Notes: generated by a model not told the origin, from the letters alone. A stretch of DNA of 64,000 bases from Pseudomonas serbica (GCF_028823535.1 NZ_JAQIYM010000090.1:682001-746000); one strand, 5' to 3'. Counted from the stretch's first letter, positions 17,513 to 26,686 are shown. A program made the numbers and translations.

Positions 17513-18006
17513 CAAATGTGGACAGATTCCGTGTGCCGAATCCACGTTGTTTGCGTGTGATCCACCATGGTAATTTGAATCATCCACGCCGTTTCATGAG
17601 AGACCCCCATGAGCCTCAAAGCCCTGATCGACCTGTCTCAGATCCGCGAACTGGACAGCGCCGGCCACGCTCGGCTTGAGCAAGCTCGCCAGCGCCAGCG
17701 TGAATATGACCGCGAAATCGAGAAACAGGTGGCGAATAAGGCGGTCAGCCAGGAGCTGCTTGCCAAGGTCTGCAACCTTTAACCTCGGCAGCCATCGGCT
17801 GCTTTGTCACGCTGAAGGCAGGGACTGAGTTTCTCTGCTTATGTGGACATCTGCCTTGTTGAACCCTCCCACACCCCTGCAGGCCACGTAAACCGGGGGC
17901 TCCAGCCTTCCGTTAATGTGGACATCTAGATTGTCCGCTCGTCGCGGGTAGCAAGATCCTGGTATCTCGAAGCGCCAGCCGCTCTTAATGTGGACAGATG
18001 CCTTGT
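17513..18006 (+). repeat. Iterons downstream of repA
   Basis: Four copies of the same iteron (near 17513, 17838, 17911 and 17985), same orientation as the upstream field. They surround a short gene and lie before the CNNM/CorC-like gene. Additional copies downstream of rep usually add copy-number control by titration or handcuffing. Confidence 0.8.
17609..17782 (+). CDS. Small helical protein next to repA
   Basis: 57 residues from ATG 17609 to TAA 17782, mostly charged helix with a Gln/Arg-rich middle (ARQRQREYDREIEKQ). It lies between repA and the downstream iterons. Shine-Dalgarno is poor. It could be a copy-control or partition-linked peptide, but no family is recognised. Confidence 0.45.
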   Translation: MSLKALIDLSQIRELDSAGHARLEQARQRQREYDREIEKQVANKAVSQELLAKVCNL

Positions 18007-18013
18007 TGTTTGA

Positions 18014-18073
18014 TGTCAGTTTGATACTTGAGAAGTTATCAAAAAAGTTAATTCATATTTCATCAAACTGACA
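18014..18073. promoter_or_regulatory. 12-bp inverted repeat upstream of the CNNM-like gene
   Basis: TGTCAGTTTGAT (18014-18025) and ATCAAACTGACA (18062-18073) are perfect inverted copies around an AT-rich 36-base centre. The right arm overlaps a possible promoter (TTTCAT 18058-18063, TAGAAT 18081-18086, spacer 17). A repressor-binding operator is likely. Confidence 0.55.
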
Positions 18074-18125
18074 TTTAACATAGAATCTCAGGTTGATCGA
18101 TTTCTCTCTGAGTTACCCAAACGAC

Positions 18126-19115
18126 ATGACAACGGAACTCGCCATACTGGTTATGGCATCAATTGGCATTCTCGCCTTGTCCGCACTTTTTAGCAGTGTG
18201 GATACGGCGTTGCTTATCGCCGATGATATCAAAATGAGCATACTTATAGAGCAGCCAACACTGAAAGCTCGCACTAAGAAATGGCTCAAAAGAATCGCCG
18301 CGAAACGCGACAAGCATATGGCCGCGTCGATGGTGTTTATGACGTTCCAGGGCGTGGCCGCCAACTCGGTGCTCGGGGTCATGGCTTACAAAGCGTTGTC
18401 TGGCAGCCAGGTGGCCATTTTCATGTTGGTGCTGACCTACGCCAACCTGGTGTTTGCTCGAACCTTGCCAAAAACCCTGGCCAGCAACCACTACGAAAAG
18501 ATCCTGACCCATTTCGCCTGGCTGGCCAGGATCATTTATTTCGTTGCGATGCCCATGGTGTTCATGACCCTGTTCTGGGTAAAGCTGTTCCGCCTGAACA
18601 AAAAGCGGAAAATGAACCTGAATGAGCTCAAAAGCACGATCAACTACTACCACTCCGAAGGCCTGCTTGGGAAATCCGAGCGCGGCATGCTCCAGAACGT
18701 GTTCAGGATCAAGCAGTACCGCATCAGTGATGTGCTGGAGCCTGCTGATCTGCCGTCGGTGCACTTGGAGAGCACGCTGGAGGACTGCCGCGAGCTGGCT
18801 CAGCACTACTACGGCAAGCGAATCCTGGTAACGCACCACAAAGAGCTCGTCGGGCTCATGTTCTACAACGACCTGGCAGGCCGGCTGATATCGGGAAAGG
18901 GCGGTAACGTCGCTGACATTTGTCGGCAAATCATTTTGGCCGACGCCGGTGAGAAGCTGATCGACGTGATGGTAAGGATGAAAGAGACCAAGATTCCGCT
19001 GGTTGTGGTGGTTGATGAGGAGGGTAGTCCACTGGGAGTCGCCTCGGCCCGTAAGATCTACACCTACATATTGACCAATAACGATGGCAGCGGCCAGAGC
19101 GGTCTCCTCGACTGA
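18126..19115 (+). CDS. CNNM/CorC-type membrane protein (DUF21 plus CBS-like region)
   Basis: About 329 residues. Three or four hydrophobic spans occupy residues 1-155 (DUF21/CNNM-type, with the polar SSVDTALL segment after span 1), followed by a basic loop, an acidic helix and a CBS-pair-like region (about 195-325; KIPLVVVVDEEGSPLGVAS is the typical second CBS strand). Relatives are linked to Mg/Co efflux or sensing. The C-terminal CorC_HlyC domain appears absent. Start is uncertain: ATG 18126 is preferred, TTG 18093 is in frame. A terminator follows at 19151-19198. Its position beside the origin is unusual. Confidence 0.75.
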   Translation: MTTELAILVMASIGILALSALFSSVDTALLIADDIKMSILIEQPTLKARTKKWLKRIAAKRDKHMAASMVFMTFQGVAANSVLGVMAYKALSGSQVAIFMLVLTYANLVFARTLPKTLASNHYEKILTHFAWLARIIYFVAMPMVFMTLFWVKLFRLNKKRKMNLNELKSTINYYHSEGLLGKSERGMLQNVFRIKQYRISDVLEPADLPSVHLESTLEDCRELAQHYYGKRILVTHHKELVGLMFYNDLAGRLISGKGGNVADICRQIILADAGEKLIDVMVRMKETKIPLVVVVDEEGSPLGVASARKIYTYILTNNDGSGQSGLLD

Positions 19116-19150
19116 CCTGATTTTTCTCAATTGTTTCTTTGGCTGTCAAT

Positions 19151-19198
19151 AAAGCTCCTTTGTTATGCCTGAACAGCAGAGCGAGGAGCTTTTTTTTG
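19151..19198 (+). terminator. Rho-independent terminator
   Basis: AAAGCTCCT (19151-19159) pairs with AGGAGCTTT (19184-19192) and runs into a T-tract. Confidence 0.75.
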
Positions 19199-19353
19199 TG
19201 CCCAAACCAACCGTCGGCTTCACAGCCTTCGACCAGCATCCTGACTGGCGGTGGCAAGCCATTCGCTGCCGGCCAACCTGTACTTGACCTATTTGTCAGA
19301 GCTCATTTCCTCTAAACTGCGGCCAGTCAGGTAGCACTTTAGAGGTCATCAGT

Positions 19354-20556
19354 GTGGAAAATGCCGATTTCTGCGCATTGGTTGAAGAAACCACGGGGCT
19401 TCATATCCAAGATCTGATCTTCGAGATCTACTATCGCCGCGAGCGTAAGAAGGCATTTCCACTGCTGACGATGTTGGCCAATTTAAACTCAAGTTTTGAC
19501 GACGTAACGTTCTTTTTTCAACGCGCCTATGCCCTGGGGCTACCTTTGGGGTTGATTGAAAGCTTCAAAGAGAAAGCCAAACCATTAAGCCCCATGATCT
19601 TCACCGACATAAATAAAGAGCCAGATTGGGGTTGGGGCGTATCGGTCATACTCAATCAAATGCTGATCAACCCGTATTTCGTCGACGTCGTGTTCGACCT
19701 GCTAATGCGCGGCAAAAACTCATCCGTCAATTTCAAGGGAATGTTGTACGGGTTTGGTCACAAGGACAGCCTGAGAAATCAGCGTAAACTCAATCTCTGC
19801 AGGTACAGCGTCGGTGTGCTGAGAGAGCCAGAGGCATTTTTGCTATTCCCTCGCAACCAGACCATTGCGAGGATGTTCTGCGATTCTGCTATGGCTGCTG
19901 ATGACCTGCAGGCTGTGCAGCATCTGCTTTCCATACCCCAAATGGCCAAGCACCTACCGCAAGCCTTCCTCGCCGATCACGTCAAGGTGGTGAACAACCG
20001 ACTGATCAGTGATGGGCATCGCACCGAAGACCTAACGCTGATCAACGCCATTACCAGAATGAGCCTTGAGGACTATGCCAAGTTGGTGGTCGACAGTCCT
20101 TTGTTACAGGGTAAAAATCGACAGCCCCAGCAAACTCTGGACTCGATTTTCAACGTGCAGATGCTGCGCAAAGCCCCGGATGAGTTCGTGCACCTGCTGA
20201 TGACGACCTCCAATTTCGAGAAAGACCCGGTCAACGCTTTTATCTATGGGATGCACAGGGCAGGGCTGCCTACGGCAAGGGGTTTTTTGATGGCAAACCA
20301 TGGGCGCTTCTACATGCTTGAGCATCCCGACTTCTGCCTGACGGAACCTGAGATCGTGAACATCTGCTATTCCAACAAGCACAGGCGTGGCTACCTCGGC
20401 ATTCTGGCCACGCTGGCGCCCGAGATCATCGCCGGCCACAAGGAAAAGGATCTGCTCCTGGATCTGGTTTACAAGCTGTCTGAGGATACGGAGTGTGTTC
20501 GACACATGAGCCTCATTGGGCGGGCCAAGGCATTTTCAGGAGATATTGGGCTATGA
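19354..20556 (+). CDS. DLGL-tail family protein, cluster 1 gene 1
   Basis: 400 residues from GTG 19354 (AGAGG at 19341-19345). No signal peptide or transmembrane span. It ends KAFSGDIGL. The C-terminal 120 residues align by eye with the next gene: an AFIYGMHRAGLP helix, GFLMANHGRF, and a GYLGIL strand or helix before the tail. Composition suggests a helical-repeat protein. Its stop overlaps the next start (ATGA). Function unknown. Confidence 0.75.
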   Translation: MENADFCALVEETTGLHIQDLIFEIYYRRERKKAFPLLTMLANLNSSFDDVTFFFQRAYALGLPLGLIESFKEKAKPLSPMIFTDINKEPDWGWGVSVILNQMLINPYFVDVVFDLLMRGKNSSVNFKGMLYGFGHKDSLRNQRKLNLCRYSVGVLREPEAFLLFPRNQTIARMFCDSAMAADDLQAVQHLLSIPQMAKHLPQAFLADHVKVVNNRLISDGHRTEDLTLINAITRMSLEDYAKLVVDSPLLQGKNRQPQQTLDSIFNVQMLRKAPDEFVHLLMTTSNFEKDPVNAFIYGMHRAGLPTARGFLMANHGRFYMLEHPDFCLTEPEIVNICYSNKHRRGYLGILATLAPEIIAGHKEKDLLLDLVYKLSEDTECVRHMSLIGRAKAFSGDIGL

Positions 20557-21731
20557 CCGACTTCAACAGGGCTAAAGCGATTCTCAGCGGGGCCTTAGGC
20601 AGCGCTTACGACGATAACCGTTACACCTGGGTTGCCAAGGCTGAACTCTGTTTCAAGGCCATGCTGGTGCTCGACGCTGCGGGTTATGGCGCGAAGGATG
20701 TTCTGTGGTTGCTGGACGTGCTGAAAGAGGAGCACCTGAAGAATGGCGCCAAGTCCTGGCATGGGCATCTGGGCTGCCTTCAGGGGGCTGTGATTTTTGG
20801 CCTGGCTGACCCGCACGGGACAGATCTGGCGTTCGATTACCTGATCAAGCATAAAGCTGCATTGAAAATCACGTCGATGCTCACTCCTAAGCACGTGTAC
20901 ATGAAAGCTCAGCTGTGTCGCGGCGGTGACGGCGGTTTTCGATCACCTCAAGTTGTTGGTGAGCTGGTCAAGAAGCCACTGTACGCCCGCGAGTTCTGCA
21001 AATCTGCCCTGCACCATGATGACCTTGAAGCAACCCAGTGGTTGTGCTCGTTAAAGGGGACGGAAACCCACCTGACGCCAGAATGGCTCAGCACCTGGAT
21101 TTCACGATTGAGTGAAGAGGGGGTGAGGGTTGAGCGGGTAGCTGAGCACTACAAGGCTGAGAACCATGCACTACCGCCGACAGCCACCACGTCACTCGAT
21201 GGTTATTGGCAGACTCTGATGGCGAATTTCCTGAATTATGATTCATATCTTGATTACTCGGGTTTGTCTGTTCGACGTATCAACTACACGATGGCTCAGA
21301 AACTGGGGGTATTGGAGCAGTTTTTCGACGCTGGGTTGATTGCGCGAGCTCCGGTCGAGTTCATCGAGCAGGTGATGAAGCTGGGTAACGCCGAATTCGC
21401 AAACGCGAATCTGCTGATCATGCGGATGATCAAGGCTGGCATTGATTGCTACGAGGGATTCCTGGCGGGGCACTATGGCCGGCTTGGCTACCTTGATCGG
21501 CGTGACGGCCCACGCGATTACCCGGCCATGGTTGCGGTTTGCGCCAGCAAGCTTTCCAGACCAGGCTATTTGCCGTTATTGTCGACGGCACCGCTCGAGG
21601 CAGTGCTCGCGCACCCGCAAAAAGAGAAGCTGTTGCGATCCCTGCATGAGGCGACCGGGGAACCGCGCTATGTGCACGCGATGAGCGTAAAAGAGCGAGG
21701 CAAGGCGTTTTCCAAAGATCTGGGCATTTGA
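20553..21731 (+). CDS. DLGL-tail family protein, cluster 1 gene 2
   Basis: 392 residues. ATG 20553 overlaps the previous stop, with AGGAG at 20538-20542; the frame is open upstream but that part lies inside the preceding gene. It ends GKAFSKDLGI. GFLAGHYGRLGYL and PGYLPLL correspond to segments in gene 1, so the pair are diverged paralogues. No catalytic motif recognised. Confidence 0.75.
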   Translation: MTDFNRAKAILSGALGSAYDDNRYTWVAKAELCFKAMLVLDAAGYGAKDVLWLLDVLKEEHLKNGAKSWHGHLGCLQGAVIFGLADPHGTDLAFDYLIKHKAALKITSMLTPKHVYMKAQLCRGGDGGFRSPQVVGELVKKPLYAREFCKSALHHDDLEATQWLCSLKGTETHLTPEWLSTWISRLSEEGVRVERVAEHYKAENHALPPTATTSLDGYWQTLMANFLNYDSYLDYSGLSVRRINYTMAQKLGVLEQFFDAGLIARAPVEFIEQVMKLGNAEFANANLLIMRMIKAGIDCYEGFLAGHYGRLGYLDRRDGPRDYPAMVAVCASKLSRPGYLPLLSTAPLEAVLAHPQKEKLLRSLHEATGEPRYVHAMSVKERGKAFSKDLGI

Positions 21732-21748
21732 ATTGACTGAGGTAGTGC

Positions 21749-23224
21749 ATGACCAACGCCAGCAGGATTCCACATGGCCACGAGGGGATGGACGGCTACC
21801 CGGTCAGCAAAGACAATTACATCATTTCCGTGGACGATTCGCTCAACGGACTTGCGTTCCATCCTGAGCAGCACATGCCACTGCCCGTGGATGATTTGGC
21901 TTATGGCCCACTGGCACTCACGCAAATAGATCTGTCCCGGAAGGTGGTGTTACACGCGCTGAGTTTCCCGAGCCTTGATGCGTATATCGATCACAGCATT
22001 AGCCTCGCCGTGGCGCTTAGTGAGCCTTACCCGGTGCCACGATCAGTTCTGTACTGGGGCTGCACGCCATTACAGCTCCACACAAAGGCTTTTGGTCGCC
22101 ACGTTGGTTTCGCCATCAGTCAAGAGCACGAGCGCCTGGATGAGCTCCTGGAAGGCCTGAAGCAGGCTTTTCTGAGGGGCGATGTGATGATGCAGGCGAT
22201 CAATTCAGAGCAAGCGTTTGGGACTGCCTTCTACAGACTCCACAGTACAAAATCAGAATCTGAGCAGGTGGTTTCACTGACCAGCCCCAGCGGGAAAGTC
22301 AGGTCGCTTGGTTTTTTCACTAAGCTCATGGGGAAACATCTGCAAGAATTGATCCTCGGTGCCTTTAAGAACTATCAGACTCCTGTGATCCAGGCCGTGG
22401 TACTTGGCCAGGAAGATGATGCGGTGTTTGCGGAGTATTTGCGCGCCAGCCCACCAGTTCTCGCTGCGAATCAGCATGTAGAGGCAATGGGACTCCAGGA
22501 CGCCAGGGCCTATCGCAGCGCCATAGGCTTAAGTCCTTTTCCGGAGCGCCAGGAGATTCACAAGCGCTTTGAAAGTCTGCTGAAGTCTGAACACCCGTTC
22601 GAAAAGGGACAGGTGCTGGATCTGTATGAATATGCGCACGGCAATGCTCAAGCCTGGCAATCAGCGGTGCAGGACTGCTTTCAACAATCAGCTGAGTGGG
22701 TTAAGAACGCTGCGCTACAGAGGGATGTGGTGAACAGCCCGGCTTACCAAAGTGCGCTCCGTGCGCTGGCGTCGTGTTCCAAACAATTCATCACTAGTGG
22801 GCAAGCGTCGGCCAAGAAACTAACACGTGAATCTGGACTAGAGCTTGTCGATGTGACCCGCAATATCCTGGTCGTGTTCATGGCGTTGGAAGACACTGCC
22901 TGCCCAGTGAAGCAGATGGCTACTGCGTGCCTGTGTGAGCCAGGTACCGAGAGCTACGCGGCGATCATGGAGACCCCCGAGGATGGTCTGCTCGAATGGA
23001 TTGCCAAGCTTTACACCCCTGAGCAGTGCTCAACATCCCCAAACCTGCTGGCAGTGTTGTTCTGCCAGCCGAAACACAAGATCAGGGCCTGGGCCGAAGA
23101 GCACGACCCAGAGGACAAGGTGCTGTCATTCTTGTACAAGGTGACGAATGACACCCAGTACCTGCAGATGGTCAAAAGCTTGGTGGTGAGAGGGGAGCTG
23201 TTCGGCCAAGACCTCGGCCTTTGA
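21749..23224 (+). CDS. DLGL-tail family protein, cluster 1 gene 3
   Basis: 491 residues; GAGG precedes ATG 21749, 17 bases after the previous stop. Ends LFGQDLGL. The N-terminal 130 residues differ from genes 1 and 2. A helical C-terminal module (DKVLSFLYKVTNDTQYLQMV) precedes the tail as in the others. No transmembrane segment. The three genes 19354-23224 form an operon. Confidence 0.75.
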   Translation: MTNASRIPHGHEGMDGYPVSKDNYIISVDDSLNGLAFHPEQHMPLPVDDLAYGPLALTQIDLSRKVVLHALSFPSLDAYIDHSISLAVALSEPYPVPRSVLYWGCTPLQLHTKAFGRHVGFAISQEHERLDELLEGLKQAFLRGDVMMQAINSEQAFGTAFYRLHSTKSESEQVVSLTSPSGKVRSLGFFTKLMGKHLQELILGAFKNYQTPVIQAVVLGQEDDAVFAEYLRASPPVLAANQHVEAMGLQDARAYRSAIGLSPFPERQEIHKRFESLLKSEHPFEKGQVLDLYEYAHGNAQAWQSAVQDCFQQSAEWVKNAALQRDVVNSPAYQSALRALASCSKQFITSGQASAKKLTRESGLELVDVTRNILVVFMALEDTACPVKQMATACLCEPGTESYAAIMETPEDGLLEWIAKLYTPEQCSTSPNLLAVLFCQPKHKIRAWAEEHDPEDKVLSFLYKVTNDTQYLQMVKSLVVRGELFGQDLGL

Positions 23225-23265
23225 AGGTAAGCCGCCACCGTGGGGCGGGGCGGCTTTTCGTCGAG

Positions 23266-24132
23266 TCAGAACCTGAGGCCGAACTCATCATCCGGTACGG
23301 GTTTTCCACCCACGGTACTCAGCGGATCAATTTCAAAGCGGGTGATCAGGTCGCGGCTCATGATGCGGCAGTTGAACATGGCCTTAACGGCCTCGGATTT
23401 GCCTTCTTTTTCAACCAGCATGGTCAATACCGCTGTCGTGGCCAGATGTTCAGGCACAAAGAAGTCCTCTCGCAATCTTTTGGCGAGGCCTATGATCGTG
23501 TCCTTCTGCTCACCAGACAGCTGACTCACCATTTTCGACTCAGACCGTCCGTTTTTCAGACCCTCGCTGATGGCGCTGACTTCTTTAGCTGAGAAGTCCG
23601 GTTCGCACGTTGCGGGATCAAAATCGGCATACGATTTCATCTTCAGGGTCTTGCTGCCGGTGATCATTCCGGGTGCCAACACGAGTAGCGATACGCCTGT
23701 AAGCGCCGTGACATAATAAGGAATGCCGGCATTATTGAGCAGGAGAGCGATGTCTGAGAACAAATTCGGGGCAAGCGTGTTCAAGGCGCTCGCGCCGGCA
23801 ATGGTGCCCAGCGAGAAGAGCTTATAGTGCTTCATGGCGTTCTTGAATTGCTGCACCACGGCGATGCTGCCGACAGTTTCGGAAAACCAATCGGCAGCCG
23901 CTGCCGGGTCTTTGATGAACGGGATGTCGCCGACGAATTTGTACTTACCGAAGATGTCGGAGAGCTTGTCGAAGATCCGTTTAGCTCCGGTGTAGTCCTG
24001 GGCTCTGGTCAATTCGTTGTAGTCCGACACAAACTGACTGGCCTTGTCGTAGGAATCAAATGTTCTTGCGGCCACCCCGTCAAAGACGTCAGTGGCGGCC
24101 TGGAGCGATTTCTTAAACAGGGTTGTACTCAT
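23266..24132 (-). CDS. Hypothetical membrane-associated protein
   Basis: 288 residues. Two hydrophobic segments (about 104-123 and 133-157, the second with VTALTGVSLLVLAPGMITG) suggest a membrane hairpin; the N-terminal 100 residues and C-terminal half are soluble helices. Start overlaps the stop of the upstream gene (TAATG), so the two form a translationally coupled pair. No family recognised. Confidence 0.7.
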   Translation of the reverse strand: MSTTLFKKSLQAATDVFDGVAARTFDSYDKASQFVSDYNELTRAQDYTGAKRIFDKLSDIFGKYKFVGDIPFIKDPAAAADWFSETVGSIAVVQQFKNAMKHYKLFSLGTIAGASALNTLAPNLFSDIALLLNNAGIPYYVTALTGVSLLVLAPGMITGSKTLKMKSYADFDPATCEPDFSAKEVSAISEGLKNGRSESKMVSQLSGEQKDTIIGLAKRLREDFFVPEHLATTAVLTMLVEKEGKSEAVKAMFNCRIMSRDLITRFEIDPLSTVGGKPVPDDEFGLRF

Positions 24133-24428
24133 TATTCAGACGCCTCATCCATCATCGCTTGAATTTCAGTTAGAAAAACCTCGGCAGCACCCATGAACTC
24201 GATTTCATCGGGCAGGCTGATTTCGGTGAAGTCAGCTTTAACTTCCTCCACATTCAGGCAGGCGATGAGCAGAATTGAGCGGCTCTCGATCACGCTCAAG
24301 CGCGCAACAATGGTCTTGAAGTCATCGATATCGATGGCGCCCCTGGCCAAAGCGCGCAAAGCAACCTTGGCGCACTGGGCAGATGAGTCCATCAGAGCAA
24401 CCAAGCGGGGTGTGAGTTCGGCTTTCAT
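24132..24428 (-). CDS. Small helical protein coupled to the 23266-24132 gene
   Basis: 98 residues, all-helical, acidic C-terminus. First gene of the minus-strand pair, with a promoter about 30 bases upstream. A small coupled partner of a membrane protein might be its regulator or antitoxin-like mate, but nothing in the sequence proves this. Confidence 0.65.
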   Translation of the reverse strand: MKAELTPRLVALMDSSAQCAKVALRALARGAIDIDDFKTIVARLSVIESRSILLIACLNVEEVKADFTEISLPDEIEFMGAAEVFLTEIQAMMDEASE

Positions 24429-24457
24429 AAACCACTCTTCCTAACTGAGATACTTCC

Positions 24458-24487
24458 ATCATATTGAGGGAGCCAGAGTTGGAACAA
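24458..24487 (-). promoter_or_regulatory. Promoter of the 24428-23266 pair
   Basis: Minus-strand TTGTTC (24482-24487) and TATGAT (24458-24463), 18-base spacer. Confidence 0.55.
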
Positions 24488-24534
24488 TGGGCATTTATTG
24501 ACAGGGACTGGGCGAGGGTCAGAACGGAGGGAAG

Positions 24535-24560
24535 AGCCCCCTGAACAGCGTCAGGGGGCT
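24535..24560. terminator. Strong hairpin after the RNase R-like gene
   Basis: Perfect 10-bp stem AGCCCCCTGA/TCAGGGGGCT with a six-base loop, 12 bases beyond the stop of the minus-strand gene. The T-run is poor on both sides, so it may act as a 3' stabiliser as much as a terminator. Confidence 0.55.
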
Positions 24561-24571
24561 TTGGCGATGGC

Positions 24572-26554
24572 TTAAGCTTCGGCAGCCGGCAGGGTGGCGT
24601 TGATGGAGCGGCCAGGAATGTCGATCAGGTTGATGATGATCTTGAGCTCCTGACCGATCTTGGCAATGGGCTGGCCCTTCTTGAGCAGGCTCATGCCATC
24701 CTGACTGACCTCAAAGACGTCATACTTGCGTCCCAGCGTGCGGGTCGAGAGAAATACCGGGGCGCCGGTTTCAATGATCTCAGCTTTCACGCCAGCCGGC
24801 ATCACCCCGGTCACCACCGCGTCGAATTGCTCGCCGATCTTGCCCTGGTACAGCTGGATGTAGAGGTCATTCTGCACATCACGTGCAGCCCGGTCGGTGG
24901 CCGAGAACTTTTCATCCAGTAATTCCATCATCTCAGGCGTGAACGTCTGGACGGTGGTGGCTTGATTGCGCAACAGGGCTTTCAGCGACCGGTGGTTCAT
25001 CAGGTCACTGTACTTGCGGATCGGCGAGGTGAAGGTCGCATACCCATCAAGACCGAGGGAGTAGTGCGGCCCGAACTCGGTGGAGTGCCGGCTTTTGGCG
25101 TAGAAGCCGATCAGCAGCTGCTCCAGCGCCGGGTTTTCCAGCGCCAGCACCGTCCTCATGACTTCGCGGTAACCCTCGAAGACCACCAGGTTCTCGGCGG
25201 TCGTGGTAACCCCATGCTCAGCCAGCAATAGCACCAGCTCTTCCAGCCGTTCTGGCTTGAAGCCGTCGTGGCGGCGGTAAACGCACGGCATGCCGTGGAG
25301 CTTCATGTACTGAGCGAAACTGAAGTTGGCCGCGATCATGCACTCTTCAACCAAGCGGTTGGATTGGAGCTGGACGGACGGGCGCACGGACTTCAGCGCA
25401 AAGTCTTCTACCACGAAGGTGTAGTCCTTGTAACGGCTGGAGGCCAGGGCGTGGCTGTTACGCCAGTTCCTGCGGCGTAGGCCGACCTCATTGAGGCATT
25501 CCAGCACATCAGCCACATGATTAGGGCAAGCGCTTCGGTCGCCGTCCAGGAACGCCTGTACGGCTTCATAGGACAGCTTGGCCTTGGAGTTGATGGTGGC
25601 CAGGAAGAAGTACGAGTCGGTGATCTCGCCCGCTTCATTGATGATCATGTTGCAGCAGACGCTTGAACGGTCTTCGCCGGCGACGAGCGAGGCGCCCTGT
25701 TCGGAAATCACCTTCGACAGCATCGGCAGGCTCATGCCTGGGTAGTAGGTGGTAAAGCAGCGCAAGCGTGCTTCCCGATCCATGATGCCGTCTTCAATCA
25801 GAAAGCGGGCAGGGTCGGCAATGGCCACCGTCAGCAGAATGTCGGTACCGGAGCGCTTGGCCATGACGGCGTCGTCGAGGTCGCGACTGTTCTCGCCGTC
25901 GATGGTCACCAGGCATTCATGGCGCCAGTCAAAGCTCTCGTCACCCGTAACGTCGTCCGTCAGATTAAGGGCCTGGATCTCGTCGTGATCGAAGGGCGGT
26001 GCTTCGTGCTTGAGGCCGTTGCGGGCACTGGCCACTTTCCAAGGCGCCTGGCGATCACGATCACTGCAAATGACGGCTTCCACTTCAGCGTGGCAGCCAC
26101 CATCCTCAAACGGGTGCTTGATCACGCGGGCCCACACGAAGTCGCCTTCACGCTCTCTACCACGCTTGATGCGCGGGATCAGGAAGTCCCGTTTGAGGTT
26201 CGGATTCTCCGGCTGGATGTAGGGGTTGTGGCCCTTGTTGCGCACGACGCCGACGAAGCCAGAGATCGAGGACTCAACGATGCGCAGAATGCAGGCCTCG
26301 GTCTTGCCGTCACCGCTGTGATTATCAATGATCTCGGCTTCCACGACATCGCCATGAAAGCAACGGCTCATCTGTGGCGGTGGCAGGAAGTGGTCGGTGC
26401 CGTCGGCACATTTGAGGAAACCATAGTCCTTGCGGGTGCCGCGCACGATGCCTGTGACCAGTGTTGGGGCACTTTGACTAACGCTGGAGGTGGAGCTGAC
26501 GGTCGCGGTAAAACCGGCTTTCAGCTGCATCAGCACTTGGTTGTTCTTGAGCAT
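24572..26554 (-). CDS. RNase R/RNase II-family 3'-5' exoribonuclease
   Basis: About 660 residues from ATG 26554 (a TTG six codons upstream is possible). Cold-shock-like RNA-binding segments (GIVRGTRKDYGFLK, GFVGVVRNKG) come first. The RNB domain has TIDGENSRDLDDAV, matching the catalytic Asp cluster of RNase II/R (here D219, D225, D227, D228), and later YATFTSPIRKYSDLMNHR. A C-terminal S1-like region (VVTGVMPAGVKAEI) ends the protein. These hydrolytic enzymes degrade structured RNA. It lacks the basic tail of chromosomal RNase R. A set of CAATTG sites lies upstream. Confidence 0.9.
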   Translation of the reverse strand: MLKNNQVLMQLKAGFTATVSSTSSVSQSAPTLVTGIVRGTRKDYGFLKCADGTDHFLPPPQMSRCFHGDVVEAEIIDNHSGDGKTEACILRIVESSISGFVGVVRNKGHNPYIQPENPNLKRDFLIPRIKRGREREGDFVWARVIKHPFEDGGCHAEVEAVICSDRDRQAPWKVASARNGLKHEAPPFDHDEIQALNLTDDVTGDESFDWRHECLVTIDGENSRDLDDAVMAKRSGTDILLTVAIADPARFLIEDGIMDREARLRCFTTYYPGMSLPMLSKVISEQGASLVAGEDRSSVCCNMIINEAGEITDSYFFLATINSKAKLSYEAVQAFLDGDRSACPNHVADVLECLNEVGLRRRNWRNSHALASSRYKDYTFVVEDFALKSVRPSVQLQSNRLVEECMIAANFSFAQYMKLHGMPCVYRRHDGFKPERLEELVLLLAEHGVTTTAENLVVFEGYREVMRTVLALENPALEQLLIGFYAKSRHSTEFGPHYSLGLDGYATFTSPIRKYSDLMNHRSLKALLRNQATTVQTFTPEMMELLDEKFSATDRAARDVQNDLYIQLYQGKIGEQFDAVVTGVMPAGVKAEIIETGAPVFLSTRTLGRKYDVFEVSQDGMSLLKKGQPIAKIGQELKIIINLIDIPGRSINATLPAAEA

Positions 26555-26613
26555 GTGAGGCCTTTGGGCCAACCCATAAGGTCAGCAAAAATTCATATGC
26601 CCCATGATTGCGT

Positions 26614-26651
26614 CAATTGTTAAAAAAATCAATTGGAAGGCTTGACAATTG
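26614..26651. promoter_or_regulatory. Three CAATTG palindromes, 16-bp period, upstream of the RNase R-like gene
   Basis: CAATTG at 26614, 26630 and 26646, exactly 16 bases apart, 60-97 bases upstream of the start codon. A minus-strand TTGTCA (26644-26649) followed by an AT-rich -10 region overlaps the sites. Probable promoter/operator. Confidence 0.45.
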
Positions 26652-26686
26652 ATGGCAAAAATCCCTTTTGGATCAGGCGATTGGCT

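Noticed and set aside
18126-19115. Complete CorC/HlyC haemolysin-like protein
   Set aside because: The C-terminal CorC_HlyC transporter-associated domain is not present; only the DUF21-like and CBS-like parts are seen.
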